DNA of 64,000 nt, from contig NC_020166.2 of NCBI RefSeq assembly GCF_000224145.3, positions 4,182,939-4,246,938 on the forward strand, in the 5' to 3' direction. The translations under genes were made by a program, and so were the position numbers. Source of the DNA: Ciona intestinalis (Eukaryota > Chordata > Ascidiacea > Phlebobranchia > Cionidae). Positions 40,634 through 51,209 of this stretch are shown here, piece after piece. The notes beneath the pieces were generated by a model. That model was not told where the DNA came from, ran no database searches, and saw nothing but the letters and a program-made list of their open reading frames with translations. Within the stretch, counting starts at the first letter, position 1, and each line of letters begins with the position of its first letter.

Positions 40634-41888
40634 ATGGATAATGTTGGAAAGAACTCTTTTTTTGACAGAGTAAAGACAAGCTTTCAAAAACGTCCTTCCT
40701 TTTTTATTGGTAAGTTTGTAAATATAAAAAAAACCTTCTAAGATATAATTTACATAGACCAGTAGGCCTAGCCAAGAAATAAACGTTGAATATTAGTATG
40801 CTGTATGCCGTTCGCCCATGACATCTAGGAAAACTGAGAAACCGAAATAATAGCGTATGACATAGAAGGAGATTACTTCATTAGCACCAATCTTTAATAT
40901 TGGTGTGATGACTATTGACTAAAATAAGAAAATAGTATGCTTTAAAAGTATACATGGAGCTATACAGAGAAGACGGAAAAATTTTTCCGCTAGGAGGCGA
41001 TGACAAATTCAGTTCTCTATTTTATGGGGAGCAGTTAGTTTCACGGTTTATACACATAAGATATTAACCCCTAACACTAACCCCTAACCCCTAACAGACT
41101 CGACGACAATAAATATAACGAAAGAGCGTATATAACCGACCTAATGTGGGAAATATGTTCTTACTAGTGTTTTATGTATTTTGAAAGCTATTTTTATTAT
41201 TTAATTAATTTGTTTTACACTTATTAACACTTTGTAGTGCTGTTTTGTTCGTTTTTCCATATTTTTTAATTTAAATAATTACCGCCTCTAGCGGAAAAAA
41301 TTTTCCGTCTTCTTTGTATAGTCCCATGTTAAAAGTATTATAGGCAATTCTACCCCTTCAATATAACATTTATCTTTATTACCATTCATCCCATTTTACT
41401 TCATTACAGCAAGCACTGCTTTAACTGGGATTGTTGGTGCTGGTCTGTATGGTTTGCGGAACAGAAAACTTCGATTGTCGCTCTACCTCATCAATATGCG
41501 ATTGGCTGCACAAGGAACTTTTGTATGTGACATATTTTGTTTACGTTTCAAATATTAAGTGAGGAAATTATTTAAAAACATTTTAATTTATAAACACAAG
41601 CTATGACTCACTTAAATGACAGATAAATATTATGTGTATATATTATATAATAATAGCTTATAACACAAACATGTATATATCTGCAATACGTAGTCATCAC
41701 ATAACTGAATTCAATACTTTAGTTGTGCAAGTGATGTCATTATTAGTTTGTGACGTCATTATCTTATTTATTTTTAATTTTATTTTTTTGTACAGGTTGC
41801 CATCATGACTGTTGGTGCAACAGTTGCGTTAGTGAACCGTGTCATGCAACCATCTGACAGTTCAACTGATGTTCAGACAAAAAGATAA
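40634..41888 (+). CDS. HIG1-domain protein (HIGD1-like), mitochondrial inner membrane
   Basis: Three exons, 40634-40709, 41410-41522 and 41796-41888, splice to 93 residues plus stop. The second and third exons give the HIG1 core: a first membrane segment (ASTALTGIVGAGLYGL), a basic loop, the signature LYLINMRLAAQGTFV, and a second membrane segment (AIMTVGATVALV). HIG1-domain proteins of type 1 (HIGD1A/B) are two-pass inner-membrane proteins that associate with respiratory complexes III and IV under hypoxia. The length and the MRxAAQG motif match the family. I cannot tell HIGD1A from 1B/1C. Intron 1 holds a 377-bp inverted-repeat element. AATAAA at 42247 fits the 3' end. Confidence 0.9.
40952..41328. 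mobile_element. 377-bp inverted-repeat transposable element (MITE) with target duplication
   Basis: The left end (gagaagacggaaaaattttt, then ccgctaggaggcg) is mirrored by the right end (cgcctctagcggaaaaaatt, then ttccgtcttctttgtatagt), giving terminal inverted repeats of about 42 bp. It is flanked by the direct repeat ttaaaagtat at 40942-40951 and 41329-41338. No coding capacity. The 9-10 bp target duplication would suit a Mutator-like element, which is inference. Confidence 0.85.
41063..41096. repeat. Short telomere-like AACCCCTAA tract
   Basis: Four imperfect units of aacccctaac inside the 377-bp element of the HIG1 intron. Too short and irregular to be more than a local repeat. Confidence 0.5.
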
Positions 41889-42408
41889 CTTGTTGTTGTC
41901 CCTCTATTTAAAACCAATCAAATATTCTAATTCATGTCTTGTTTTTTGATAATTTTTATGCGAAAGATTAATCTTACGTTAAACATTTATTGTGCAATTT
42001 GCTGCCATTATTATGTTTAGCATAAAATTATGTCAATTGTAACTTGTAAGATACAATACTTGTACCTTTTTCAGTGTTGGTATGACATGATTTAAATATG
42101 AAATAGAACTAGGATAAATACTAACATCATAATACTTTTCTTACTGTCTTTTTTGTGCTCACAACTAACAAGTCATGCCCCAGCCAGATGGCTGGTGAGT
42201 CTGTATTTGTTAAAACACTGTGCCATAGAAAAACGATTGTGGGAGAAATAAAACAAATACATGGTTTTAATACTGTTCAGCAATTTATATTTACATAGAT
42301 AATATATTTGCAACACCTAGCCTCGCATGTGCGGTTAAAACCGTGCATACAATATTTTAAGGTTAATAAGTTAAATCCAGTTGATATGCCTGTTGTATGG
42401 TCTGATAT
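41889..42408. other. Convergent 3' flanks of the HIG1 and NTF2-like genes
   Basis: The 3' UTR of the HIG1 gene, with AATAAA at 42247-42252, then about 155 bp to the stop codon of the minus-strand NTF2-like gene. Nothing else seen. Confidence 0.6.
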
Positions 42409-42840
42409 CTACGTTGGTATTTCTCGATAAACTTCATTTGAAATATAATACGTGGAAGATGCTCCGCCAATCAAAAGAAATGAGTGTAGGAAACTGTTAG
42501 TATCTGAAATTGTAGAAAACATAGTTTCTTTGGTCCTTGTTACGGTACCAGTTACCATAAGAACGATTGAAGATATATTCGCGTTGTTTCGTACAAATTG
42601 GGAATCCAGTGTGGTGCAAGTCCGAGACGTTCTACTTAAGACATCGTGCTTAAAATGTGGATTTTGAGTAAAAAAGTTTCCAATCTCGTTACGTCCTTTG
42701 AACCGGTTGCCCATATACTCAACACATGACGATTCAGCATAAGCTGACCGAACTAGCTCGTTCCACGCCATGTTTTGGATAGCAGTGTAGTATGACACAA
42801 GAAAAGCTTGACCAACGTCAGGACTTGGAAATGTCTGCAT
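42409..42840 (-). CDS. NTF2-fold protein, single exon
   Basis: An uninterrupted 143-residue frame with the NTF2 pattern: an N-terminal helix ending in AFLVSYYTAIQN, the cone strand VEYMGNRFKGRNEI with the family's G-x-x-F/I-x-G turn, a helix, and the final sheet HSFLLIGG...YYISNEVYR, which aligns with HQ-FLL-W-NDxFR of NTF2 and NXT proteins. NTF2 carries RanGDP into the nucleus, and NXT1/2 pair with NXF1 for mRNA export. This protein is too divergent to choose between these roles. The lack of introns, in a neighbourhood where every other gene has many, suggests a retrocopy that kept its frame. Start is the only in-frame ATG before the fold. Confidence 0.75.
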   Translation of the reverse strand: MQTFPSPDVGQAFLVSYYTAIQNMAWNELVRSAYAESSCVEYMGNRFKGRNEIGNFFTQNPHFKHDVLSRTSRTCTTLDSQFVRNNANISSIVLMVTGTVTRTKETMFSTISDTNSFLHSFLLIGGASSTYYISNEVYREIPT

Positions 42841-42951
42841 GCTTTGATTATATTTTTTTCGTAAAGCTGTGTTCAGTTTTAAAATTCCAGATATTCAGTC
42901 AGAAATTAAAACCTGCATTGACAGCCCTATTTTAAGTTTTTTATAAATGTA

Positions 42952-43128
42952 AAGTAAGTTGGGGTAAGATGGTCCATGGTTTTATCGCTTTTATTGTGCT
43001 ATTTTGAAGTAAATACAGAATCATATACCCGTACCCACACGACTCTAAAAATGCGTTGTTTATTGTTAAAAACTTGTATTTATGAGATATTGTATGCAAA
43101 CGTGATCCATCTTACCACACAGTTACAT
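42952..43128 (-). mobile_element. GGGTGGGG-family MITE, copy 14
   Basis: Left end aagttggggtaagatggtcc, core with acccacacgactctaaaaat, right end gatccatcttaccacac. Diverged, but ends and order fit the family. Confidence 0.55.
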
Positions 43129-43623
43129 CAGCGTGGCTTGCAATGTCACTACGGTCACGTCAGACAACTGCCCTTACTTTCTCCTTACTGTATACAGGGA
43201 TTTCCATTCTTGTGACGTCATTCACTAACGGCACGTCCACAACGCAGTGTAAACGTGACGCGGGGCATGCTGATCTACAGAAGTTTGTAAACAAATGTGG
43301 GTCACTGGAATTTATATTTTTTATCTACAAGATAACTGAGTTACTTTAACCGAACTATTCCTTACTATCTGGATGGTACGTATAGCCGACGTTGGTATAG
43401 CCTATCTACTGAAACCAAATATCAAAGAAAAATGATAATTCAGTGTAACATACTAAAATGCTGCAAGGCTGCAAAATACGTTTGCATCATGTTTGAACAG
43501 AACATAACAAAGTGTATACGGATAATGACGTGTCATATCCTGTCAGAATTGAGTGCGCACAAAGCAGTCATCTCTATCAATAGATAGAGTTTGCCCATGT
43601 CAGAAATCTGTCACATTACCTGA

Positions 43624-44049
43624 GTTTGTTTTGTCTACTTTATACCGGGAAATTGGCTTGTTGCTTTTTTGCGTGGGCCGTACTAGTATTTGCGCAATAC
43701 TAAGTATACGGCAATTTAATGTTCACAGCAAATCGGTGTAAACACGAAACATAGTGGGGTGGGGAAAGATGGGACACCGTTTTATTCAACTTGTTCGCCT
43801 CATTTGGTTACATTTTGTTGCGAAGCACCTAATGCAGTTTGTTTTGTCTACTTTATACCGGGAAATTGGCTTGTTGCTTTTTTGCGTGGGCCGTACTAGT
43901 ATTTGCGCAATACTAAGTATACGGCAATTTAATGTTCACAGCAAATCGGTGTAAACACGAAACATAGTGGGGTGGGGGAAGATGGGACACCGTTTTATTC
44001 AACTTGTTCGCCTCATTTGGTTACATTTTGTTGCGAAGCACCTAATGCA
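43624..44049. repeat. 213-bp tandem duplication, two copies
   Basis: 43624-43836 and 43837-44049 differ at a single base that I can see (ggtggggaaag versus ggtgggggaag). Each copy includes a left end of the GGGTGGGG MITE and the sequence gtttgttttgtctactttat. Near identity means a very recent event or an assembly duplication. Confidence 0.92.
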
Positions 44050-44683
44050 GCTCTTTTACGCAACCTCAGCAGCAACATGCTTCTTGTAGTTATTTCTCGG
44101 AACCCGTAACGGATATGTTCGCAAAAAACGAATGCTGCCGATTCGAATCATAGGGTTTGCAATAGACTTGCGTTTGTGACGAACATAAAATAACCGTGAT
44201 TAACATGACATATCTGCGAGTTAGATAAACTCTCAGTGACGGATATAAACTTAGAAGGCTGGGGTAATACGAGACTATTAAAGCGCACATTGTCCGATAT
44301 TTGAAAACTCAAAAAACATGACGCTGTTTGAAAATATGATGGTGATACCACGAATTATTACTACCATAACCTTATCCACTGACAACGCTTTAAAGAGAAT
44401 ATTAAAACATCCGTAAGTTTTTAAGCCATTCCTTCACCAGGTGTAAGCAAATCGACAACGGATGATAGAAACACTGGATTGAAGCAAGTTGGTCACACAC
44501 AACTATAAAGCGACACCGGGTTTCTGTTGCACTTATAGTGAAATAGAGGACATGCTAGTTTTGCTGTTTTTAACCTAAAAACTATAATAGATCGAATCTG
44601 TCACACTCCAAAAAAAATGAAAACGTAGTACAGATACACTGGCCTGACAAAGAACCAAAACCAAAAGTTACAAATACAATAGT

Positions 44684-44689
44684 TTTATT
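44684..44689 (-). promoter_or_regulatory. Candidate polyadenylation signal of DNAH10
   Basis: AATAAA on the minus strand, about 175 nt downstream of the stop codon. Confidence 0.5.
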
Positions 44690-44861
44690 TTCAACAAAAT
44701 TAAATCCTATAAACTCAAAAAACACAGTGTAAAAATATACATAAGAGCATTTTTAGATTACACTTGCAAACTTGTACACATCATACGTTCAGTATGAGAT
44801 TTAAATCTTAAAAACGAATAGAAAACAAAATGAAACTTTAAAAACAATGTTTTCAAGATCT

Positions 44862-47800
44862 TTAATCTGAATTAAGAGTAAGACACACTCCTTGTAAAAC
44901 CCAATGTGAAATATGCTCAGTTGTATGAAGGTCAGCAATAAACACCAACCCAACACCCATCGCATTTCTTCGCATTGATGTCGTGTACACGGGAGTTGAA
45001 AGCGTGTTTTGAAGTTTGAGGCGATGTGCTTCGATTGGAATAACTGTGTTTACAAATTAAATGTTATAAAGATTAAAAGATTTTTTAATAAAATAAAATT
45101 ACATGTACAGTTATGTTTCAAAAAATATCATATTAACAGTTTTATGCTAACTATTAATAAAAAAATGAATGAGAAATAATAATTCTCATGTGGTGGAGAA
45201 CTATAATTTATATCATAAGTATCATATTTTATACACCTCATGCCCATTTACCAGTTATCACTTATATAACTATAACTTTATAGATAATGTGTTGTTTAAT
45301 GTAAAAGATATGTTAAGATTTCTTGCCTTTCAACACTGGTAGTTCTTGAACAAGCTGTTTTGGTTTTGGTTTGATCAAACCACAATTTTCAATATCCCAT
45401 GCTGCACCTTCCAAGTACAAACCACTCACAAAGCAACCTAATAATTAACACATATTCAGTTAAAAGAATGTTTTATTTGTATTTGGTAAAAGTATGGAAC
45501 CAATTAAATTTTAAAATGGAAAAATTGGAAGTGGTTAAATGAATGTAATTCGCATTTTGGAGTAACCTGATGAGGTAAAACAAGGCTGGTTTATCAACAA
45601 ATTAGACACTTTTTTATTAAGTATTTGGTTGAAACAATTACTGGTAAGTGTTTTGCCCTTGGACATAAGTCCCACAACAGTAACAACAACGGTTCTTGAA
45701 CCGTTTATCATCTAAATAAGTGATGAGTGATGTAACCCAGGGGTTTCTAAAACATAGGTTACGTTCACTTCAGCATGTTTGATAAAAAAAATTGTTTATG
45801 ACGCTACAAAATAGCCAGTATATATCTCATAGGATGGCCAACATAGTCACAATAACAACAACCAATGTACAAGGCTGAATTCTGTTTCAAAAAAATTGCA
45901 TTTTTTTGTACGACCTGTGTTCACCTTTTCTTGCCTATATCTGCCAAACAGCTGCGTGACTGCCAATGTGTTGTTGTACTATTTTAACATTCTTTCCTAA
46001 GTATGATTATTCTTTAGAAAAGATTTATTCTTTATGAGACTCGTTTGCACCCTTCCTACTAATGGAAGTTAACTACAAGGGTTACTCGTTTTTTATAATA
46101 AGAACAACATGTAGGTTTCGTTATTCATCGCTTTAACTTACCCTGATGAGCTGTTTCAGTAACTTCCTCTGCAGATTGCCACTGAGTGACTTGTGTGTAA
46201 AGTGTTGATCTATCCAATGGCCAGCCATTCTTCCTACATGTGGCTTGTACCAAAGCAGTAAGGTACGACTCAGGGATATGAAGACCTGTTTGGTGCAATG
46301 TAATAAAAATTGCATAAGTGCTGTAATTTATTTTGATGGTGTAAATTTTGCATATGAAAAAGAAAAAAATGCTTTAAAAATTCAAGCAATGTAAACCAAC
46401 AATACAGCTGTATTCAATTCAATAAAACTTTAGTGAAAGCAAAAAGGGTAACAGTCTGAAAAAAAACTAAAAAAAAATTCATGTTCCATGCTACCTGAAA
46501 GCCACATAACTGCAGGTTCTGCTTCATTTACCCAAACAGTATATTGTTCAAATCTCTTCTTGAAATGTTCCATCCAATTACCCAATGACTTGAGTGTATC
46601 TGGTGCGAGTTTCCGCCATATACTTGGGATCTGACCATTGAACAAAGCTTTGGCTAAATCATCAAGCTCATTGCTCATTCCTACTTCTCCAGCCAATGCC
46701 TAAAATACAAGATTTTGGGTCTTGTTACAACCATGAAATGGTTTGAATTATTATTACCCTGCATACCAATTAGTTTGTAATTATACCAATATTGGTTCAC
46801 TTAGGTATTACTTAATGTAACAAACCACTGTTTAAAATGCTTTTGCAGTTTTCACTTCAATAATACAAAGAAATAAATAAATAAACACCAGCAACAAAAC
46901 TTGAGCTCACCCTCTGCAGTTCTACAAGAGACTTAGCCATTCGTTCAATAAGTTTGTTCCATCTTTCCAATTCTTGCAGAAGCACAACTGATGTTGGAGA
47001 TATATTTACACCCAAGTTACGATGGATCTTATCCAACTCAAACGGAGCAGGAATCTTGTTCTAAAAATTAAAGTCAATCGTTTGAGTTGCATCGTGTAGA
47101 TGAAATATTATGTGACGGGAAACTGAGAGTTATAACACAAGTTTCAATTAGTGCATCTGTTCTGGTAGCTTTATACTCGCTTTCCAATTCCTAAATAGGC
47201 AAATACCTTAAGGCAACATCGGATTAAGGCAATTATGTATTGCCCAACCAAACACCTTTATACAAGTTGACAGTCGCTGCATAAACAATTCAAGTTAACA
47301 AATTTGAATAACATTTACATAAAAATAATATACCTATTACCTGTATATCTTTTGCAACATTATTAATGTAATCGTCCCTGCTTATTCCACCACCAGTATC
47401 TCCTGTCTGTGGCTGAAGATCAACCAGATTTTCCCACATATTACGAGCCGCCTGTCAAAAAAACTATTCTATAAGCATGCAGCAACAAAGACACATGAAG
47501 TTAAAAGCCTGGGATTTACCAGACCAACATTTAAAATAAAATTGCTACATTTATATTACCTGAGTGTAATATCCAATTTCTGCATTTGGATGAAGTCCAA
47601 ACACCTCAGGTGTGTTTGTTAGTGGAAGACTTTCAATTAGTTCAACATAGCTGTCTTTGTTGCCTTCATCTTCTGGTATTCTGTGTGCAATGAAACAATC
47701 TCACAAATGTGAAGAAAATATTTACTGTTATTATATTGTCCGACAAAGTGGCAAAGTGGTTAGGACGATTGCCTGTAACCCAGAAATAATAGGTTCAAGG

Positions 47801-50800
47801 CTTGACGCTGCTACCATTGTAAGCGTATGTGTCTTTGAGCAAGACACTTAACAGCAATTTCTCCAACCCAGTGGTCACTAATGGGTTACTCAAATTAACA
47901 GCCATATATTAAAATATAAAAAAAAATCCAAAAAAATAAACGTTTTCCGGCCACGCGAGGATAAAGTAACTTAATTTCATTCATTCTCATTACATTTATT
48001 CATATTAGTATAATATGAAAATAGTAAACAACACACCAAAGAACGTATTTTATTATTACTAAGTTATATTTTATGAATATTGCTGACATTATTAGGGTTG
48101 TTTTGTATTTACTACTTGCATAAAATACAACGGTGTGTGTTTGGATGACCTACTACTAAAATTATTAGTCTAATAAGATGCATTTTGTTTATCAGTCCAC
48201 TTTAATGTTTGTTTTTTTAATATTAGAATCATGGCAACACACTCTTACTTGTAATCAACCTCTTCATTGTGGAAGAAATGGAAAGGTTGGAAAGTATCGA
48301 ATATGAAGTCACCGAAATATTCTTCCATGTAAGTTGTGAGAACTCTTCTATCGAAATTATCAATAGCACGACCTCCATACATCACCTGTGTAACGTCATT
48401 CGTTAATTACGTATATGATTTGAATCAATTGTAAAACATAAAACAAAAGTTACCTCTCCAATAAGATACTTCAGTGATCCCCACGGTATCTTGTCATCAC
48501 CCAATTCGAAAGCTTTGATCAAATAAGTCTTCAATATGTCCATGCATACCTAAGGAAAAAAAGTTTTAAATTAAAAGGTTGAAAAGAATGGGAAGCTGTA
48601 AAAACTTGGCAAGTAAGAGCACAATTGTAGATAAAACAAAATTTGTTGTTGAAAAGTAGCAACGAAGGTATTATTGTTGTTTAACTAAAAATAAATTGTT
48701 TTTTATAAGTTATGCCAGTGATTAGAATGAATTGTTTGTTGTAAAAAATATAAACTGATAAAATAATGAACATACTGTGTGATCAGATTCGTTAAAATCG
48801 TAAGAAATATTCCAACCAATTTTTCCGTATTTCCTTCTTTCCTGGACCACAGCATGGAAGAAACTCAACACAAACACAAGCGATCTAAAATAAGTTTGAA
48901 ACCATACGGTAAAATAAATCACGGTATTTATTAATAAACAGTATTTTTTAAAAATATTTTTATAGAAAAAAAAGCATTGCATAAAAATAACTGTTTCTAG
49001 AAAAATATGGTACACGTCACGTTTAAGTATACACATAAACTTAAATAACCACCGTATTACCTGTATGCAGGATGTGGGCATTCACCCAACATTGTAGCTG
49101 TTATTTTATGGTAAGTATTACGGAGGTTGAGTTTCAATCCATTAGGAGGTTCTGTCACCACCTTTAGTGAACGTTGCAAGATTCCAATCGGAAATTCAGG
49201 AATGGATTCAGTTGTCAACCAGAGTCTGTGGAAACAAATACAGATCACGTTTAATCATGCAAAGTATAAATTGTCAAATCTAGGTTCCATGTCTTTTATG
49301 AAAATTCACAATCTAAACACTAACTGCTAACCAACATCCTCCAGACGATAATGCTTAGCTATTGATGTCAAACTAAAAACCTTCTCATTTAAAACTTTGA
49401 ACTATCCTGATATTGCAGATATTATATAATTACTCTAATAATTACTCAAAAAATGTTTACTAGTCCATCTGTTACAGCTAAATAAACCTGAAATCGGGAT
49501 GAGGTTTTTGAATCCTTTCAAGAGATTTCTCCAATTCTTTGAGCCACTTCACAAGTAAATGGCAATTCTGCAGCATCAGCCACTGGCCGCGAGCAATGGC
49601 GGTTTCCAGAAGTTGAAGAGCCACCTTCTCCTGGCCTTGACCCATGGCTAAAAACTTTAAACGATTTCCACCAAATCCACTCCTGGAGAAAAATTAAAAA
49701 TTTTAAAGATAAAAAAATTGCAAAAACCTAAATTCCTTTTATATATAAATACGATAATGAATCTGCCGCACTGCTTTAACCATTAATTTTACATCTATGT
49801 TTTTATTTATTGTTTTAACCTGTATCAAAATGCATTTTTCAATACTATTTTATTTATGTCACTTTTGGTAACATTATTGAAGAAACGCATAAGCTTACAT
49901 TATTTTGAGTATTATGATAAGATTCTTACACAATGTTTTTCACATTGGATTAATTATTTTACTTTATTTTTAAGTTAAAAGAAATGTCTAATGCAAAATG
50001 TTGACACCAACCTCTCAGCAAGTTTCATGAGATCGGATGCGGGATCCGAACCTGGACTGAGGATGAAGACGATGGGGGAAACAGGAGAACTCTGCTCATA
50101 AATCGACTCAAAACTAATAATCGGGGGTTGAACGTAAAGTTCTCCAACTTTAACGATGACGTAGTTAGTGATGGCGCGCACCACACGATCAATACGGAAA
50201 CATCTGGATAAAGATATCAAGAGTAAACTATTAAGAAACAATTAATCTTTATTTAAATATAATACAGATAAGTTTAGATCTTCCTAAAATTGAAGTTCCT
50301 TTTTTATGCGAAATTGTAATTAAACTACAACATATTATTGACATCGATTAATTATATTCACCTGAGCAGACAAAGTTTATGGAAATCATTCACTCCTTCC
50401 TTGTATTTGCCAGGAATGGGCATGACCTCAGGTGTATCATGATCATACCAATTCTTCCACGAGCTCTCCTGTTTCTGTACATCATCTGGGAGAGTTTGAA
50501 AGACATCCGGAAGGATGCGAGCGAGTTCGATGATGTCCTGCCATCCTTGCTCCGGTATCCAGTCATGTGGTTTCTTACGACTGCCATGTTCAACAAAAAT
50601 TGTTTTCTATTGAATATATTGCTCTTTCCCACAGTCATACTTTCCAAATTTTAACATGTTAAAATTTAAAAAGTTGTTTTTGAAAGAGTTTGAACTAGGC
50701 AACTTTAAAGTACAGTCGTTCATAAATTAAAATATTATAATCCTATTTGAAAAAATACTGCTTTTAGAAAAATAATAAAACATCACCTGCTTTTTTCCAA

Positions 50801-51209
50801 AGCAATGTTTCCTTTATAGAAGAAATCAAGTTCCTCCTGAGCAATGTTTCCCTGATCCTGTTCCAACTTGATTGTCATCTGGAAGGAGAATAGAAGCTTG
50901 TGCTTCTCAAACAAACCTGGTCAAAATGCAATGTTGTTACACAACGAAGAAATAAGGTTAACAATTTGTAGAATCATTGTTGACAACGTATACCGACCTG
51001 TGCATGCATAGTTGTAAATATTGTGCGTGAGAGTATCAATGATGTTCTTCAACCTCTTATGTAGAATCGAATCTGGCAAACTTTTTCGGAGTGAAAAGTC
51101 AAAGACACCGAGAAAAGATGCGAGAGAGAATTGATACATGTTGTTGATCACCGCCATCTCAGATAAAACAAAGAAGAGTATTGCTCCTCGTCGTGCAGCA
51201 GGACGATAT
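44862..51209 (-). other. DNAH10: DNAH10 AAA6 and C-terminal domain exons
   Basis: Exons, low to high: 44862-45043, 45327-45437, 46142-46285, 46495-46699, 46911-47060, 47341-47451, 47560-47680, 48249-48385, 48454-48549, 48776-48884, 49061-49225, 49488-49682, 50012-50203, 50362-50580, 50787-50916 and 50998-51209. Markers: [50 protein letters not shown] and [20 protein letters not shown]. All junctions keep phase. The donor after 45327 is GC (ggcaag) instead of GT. Confidence 0.92.

Larger units (their letters stand above)
42841..44861. other. Intergenic region with tandem duplication and MITE remnants
   Basis: Spans from the start of the NTF2-like gene to the DNAH10 stop codon. It contains a MITE (42952-43128), the 213-bp tandem duplication (43624-44049) and the DNAH10 3' UTR with a minus-strand AATAAA at 44684-44689. 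No other gene recognised. Confidence 0.6.

Noticed and set aside
41063..41096. Interstitial telomere
   Set aside because: Only about four irregular AACCCCTAA units, internal to a transposable element.
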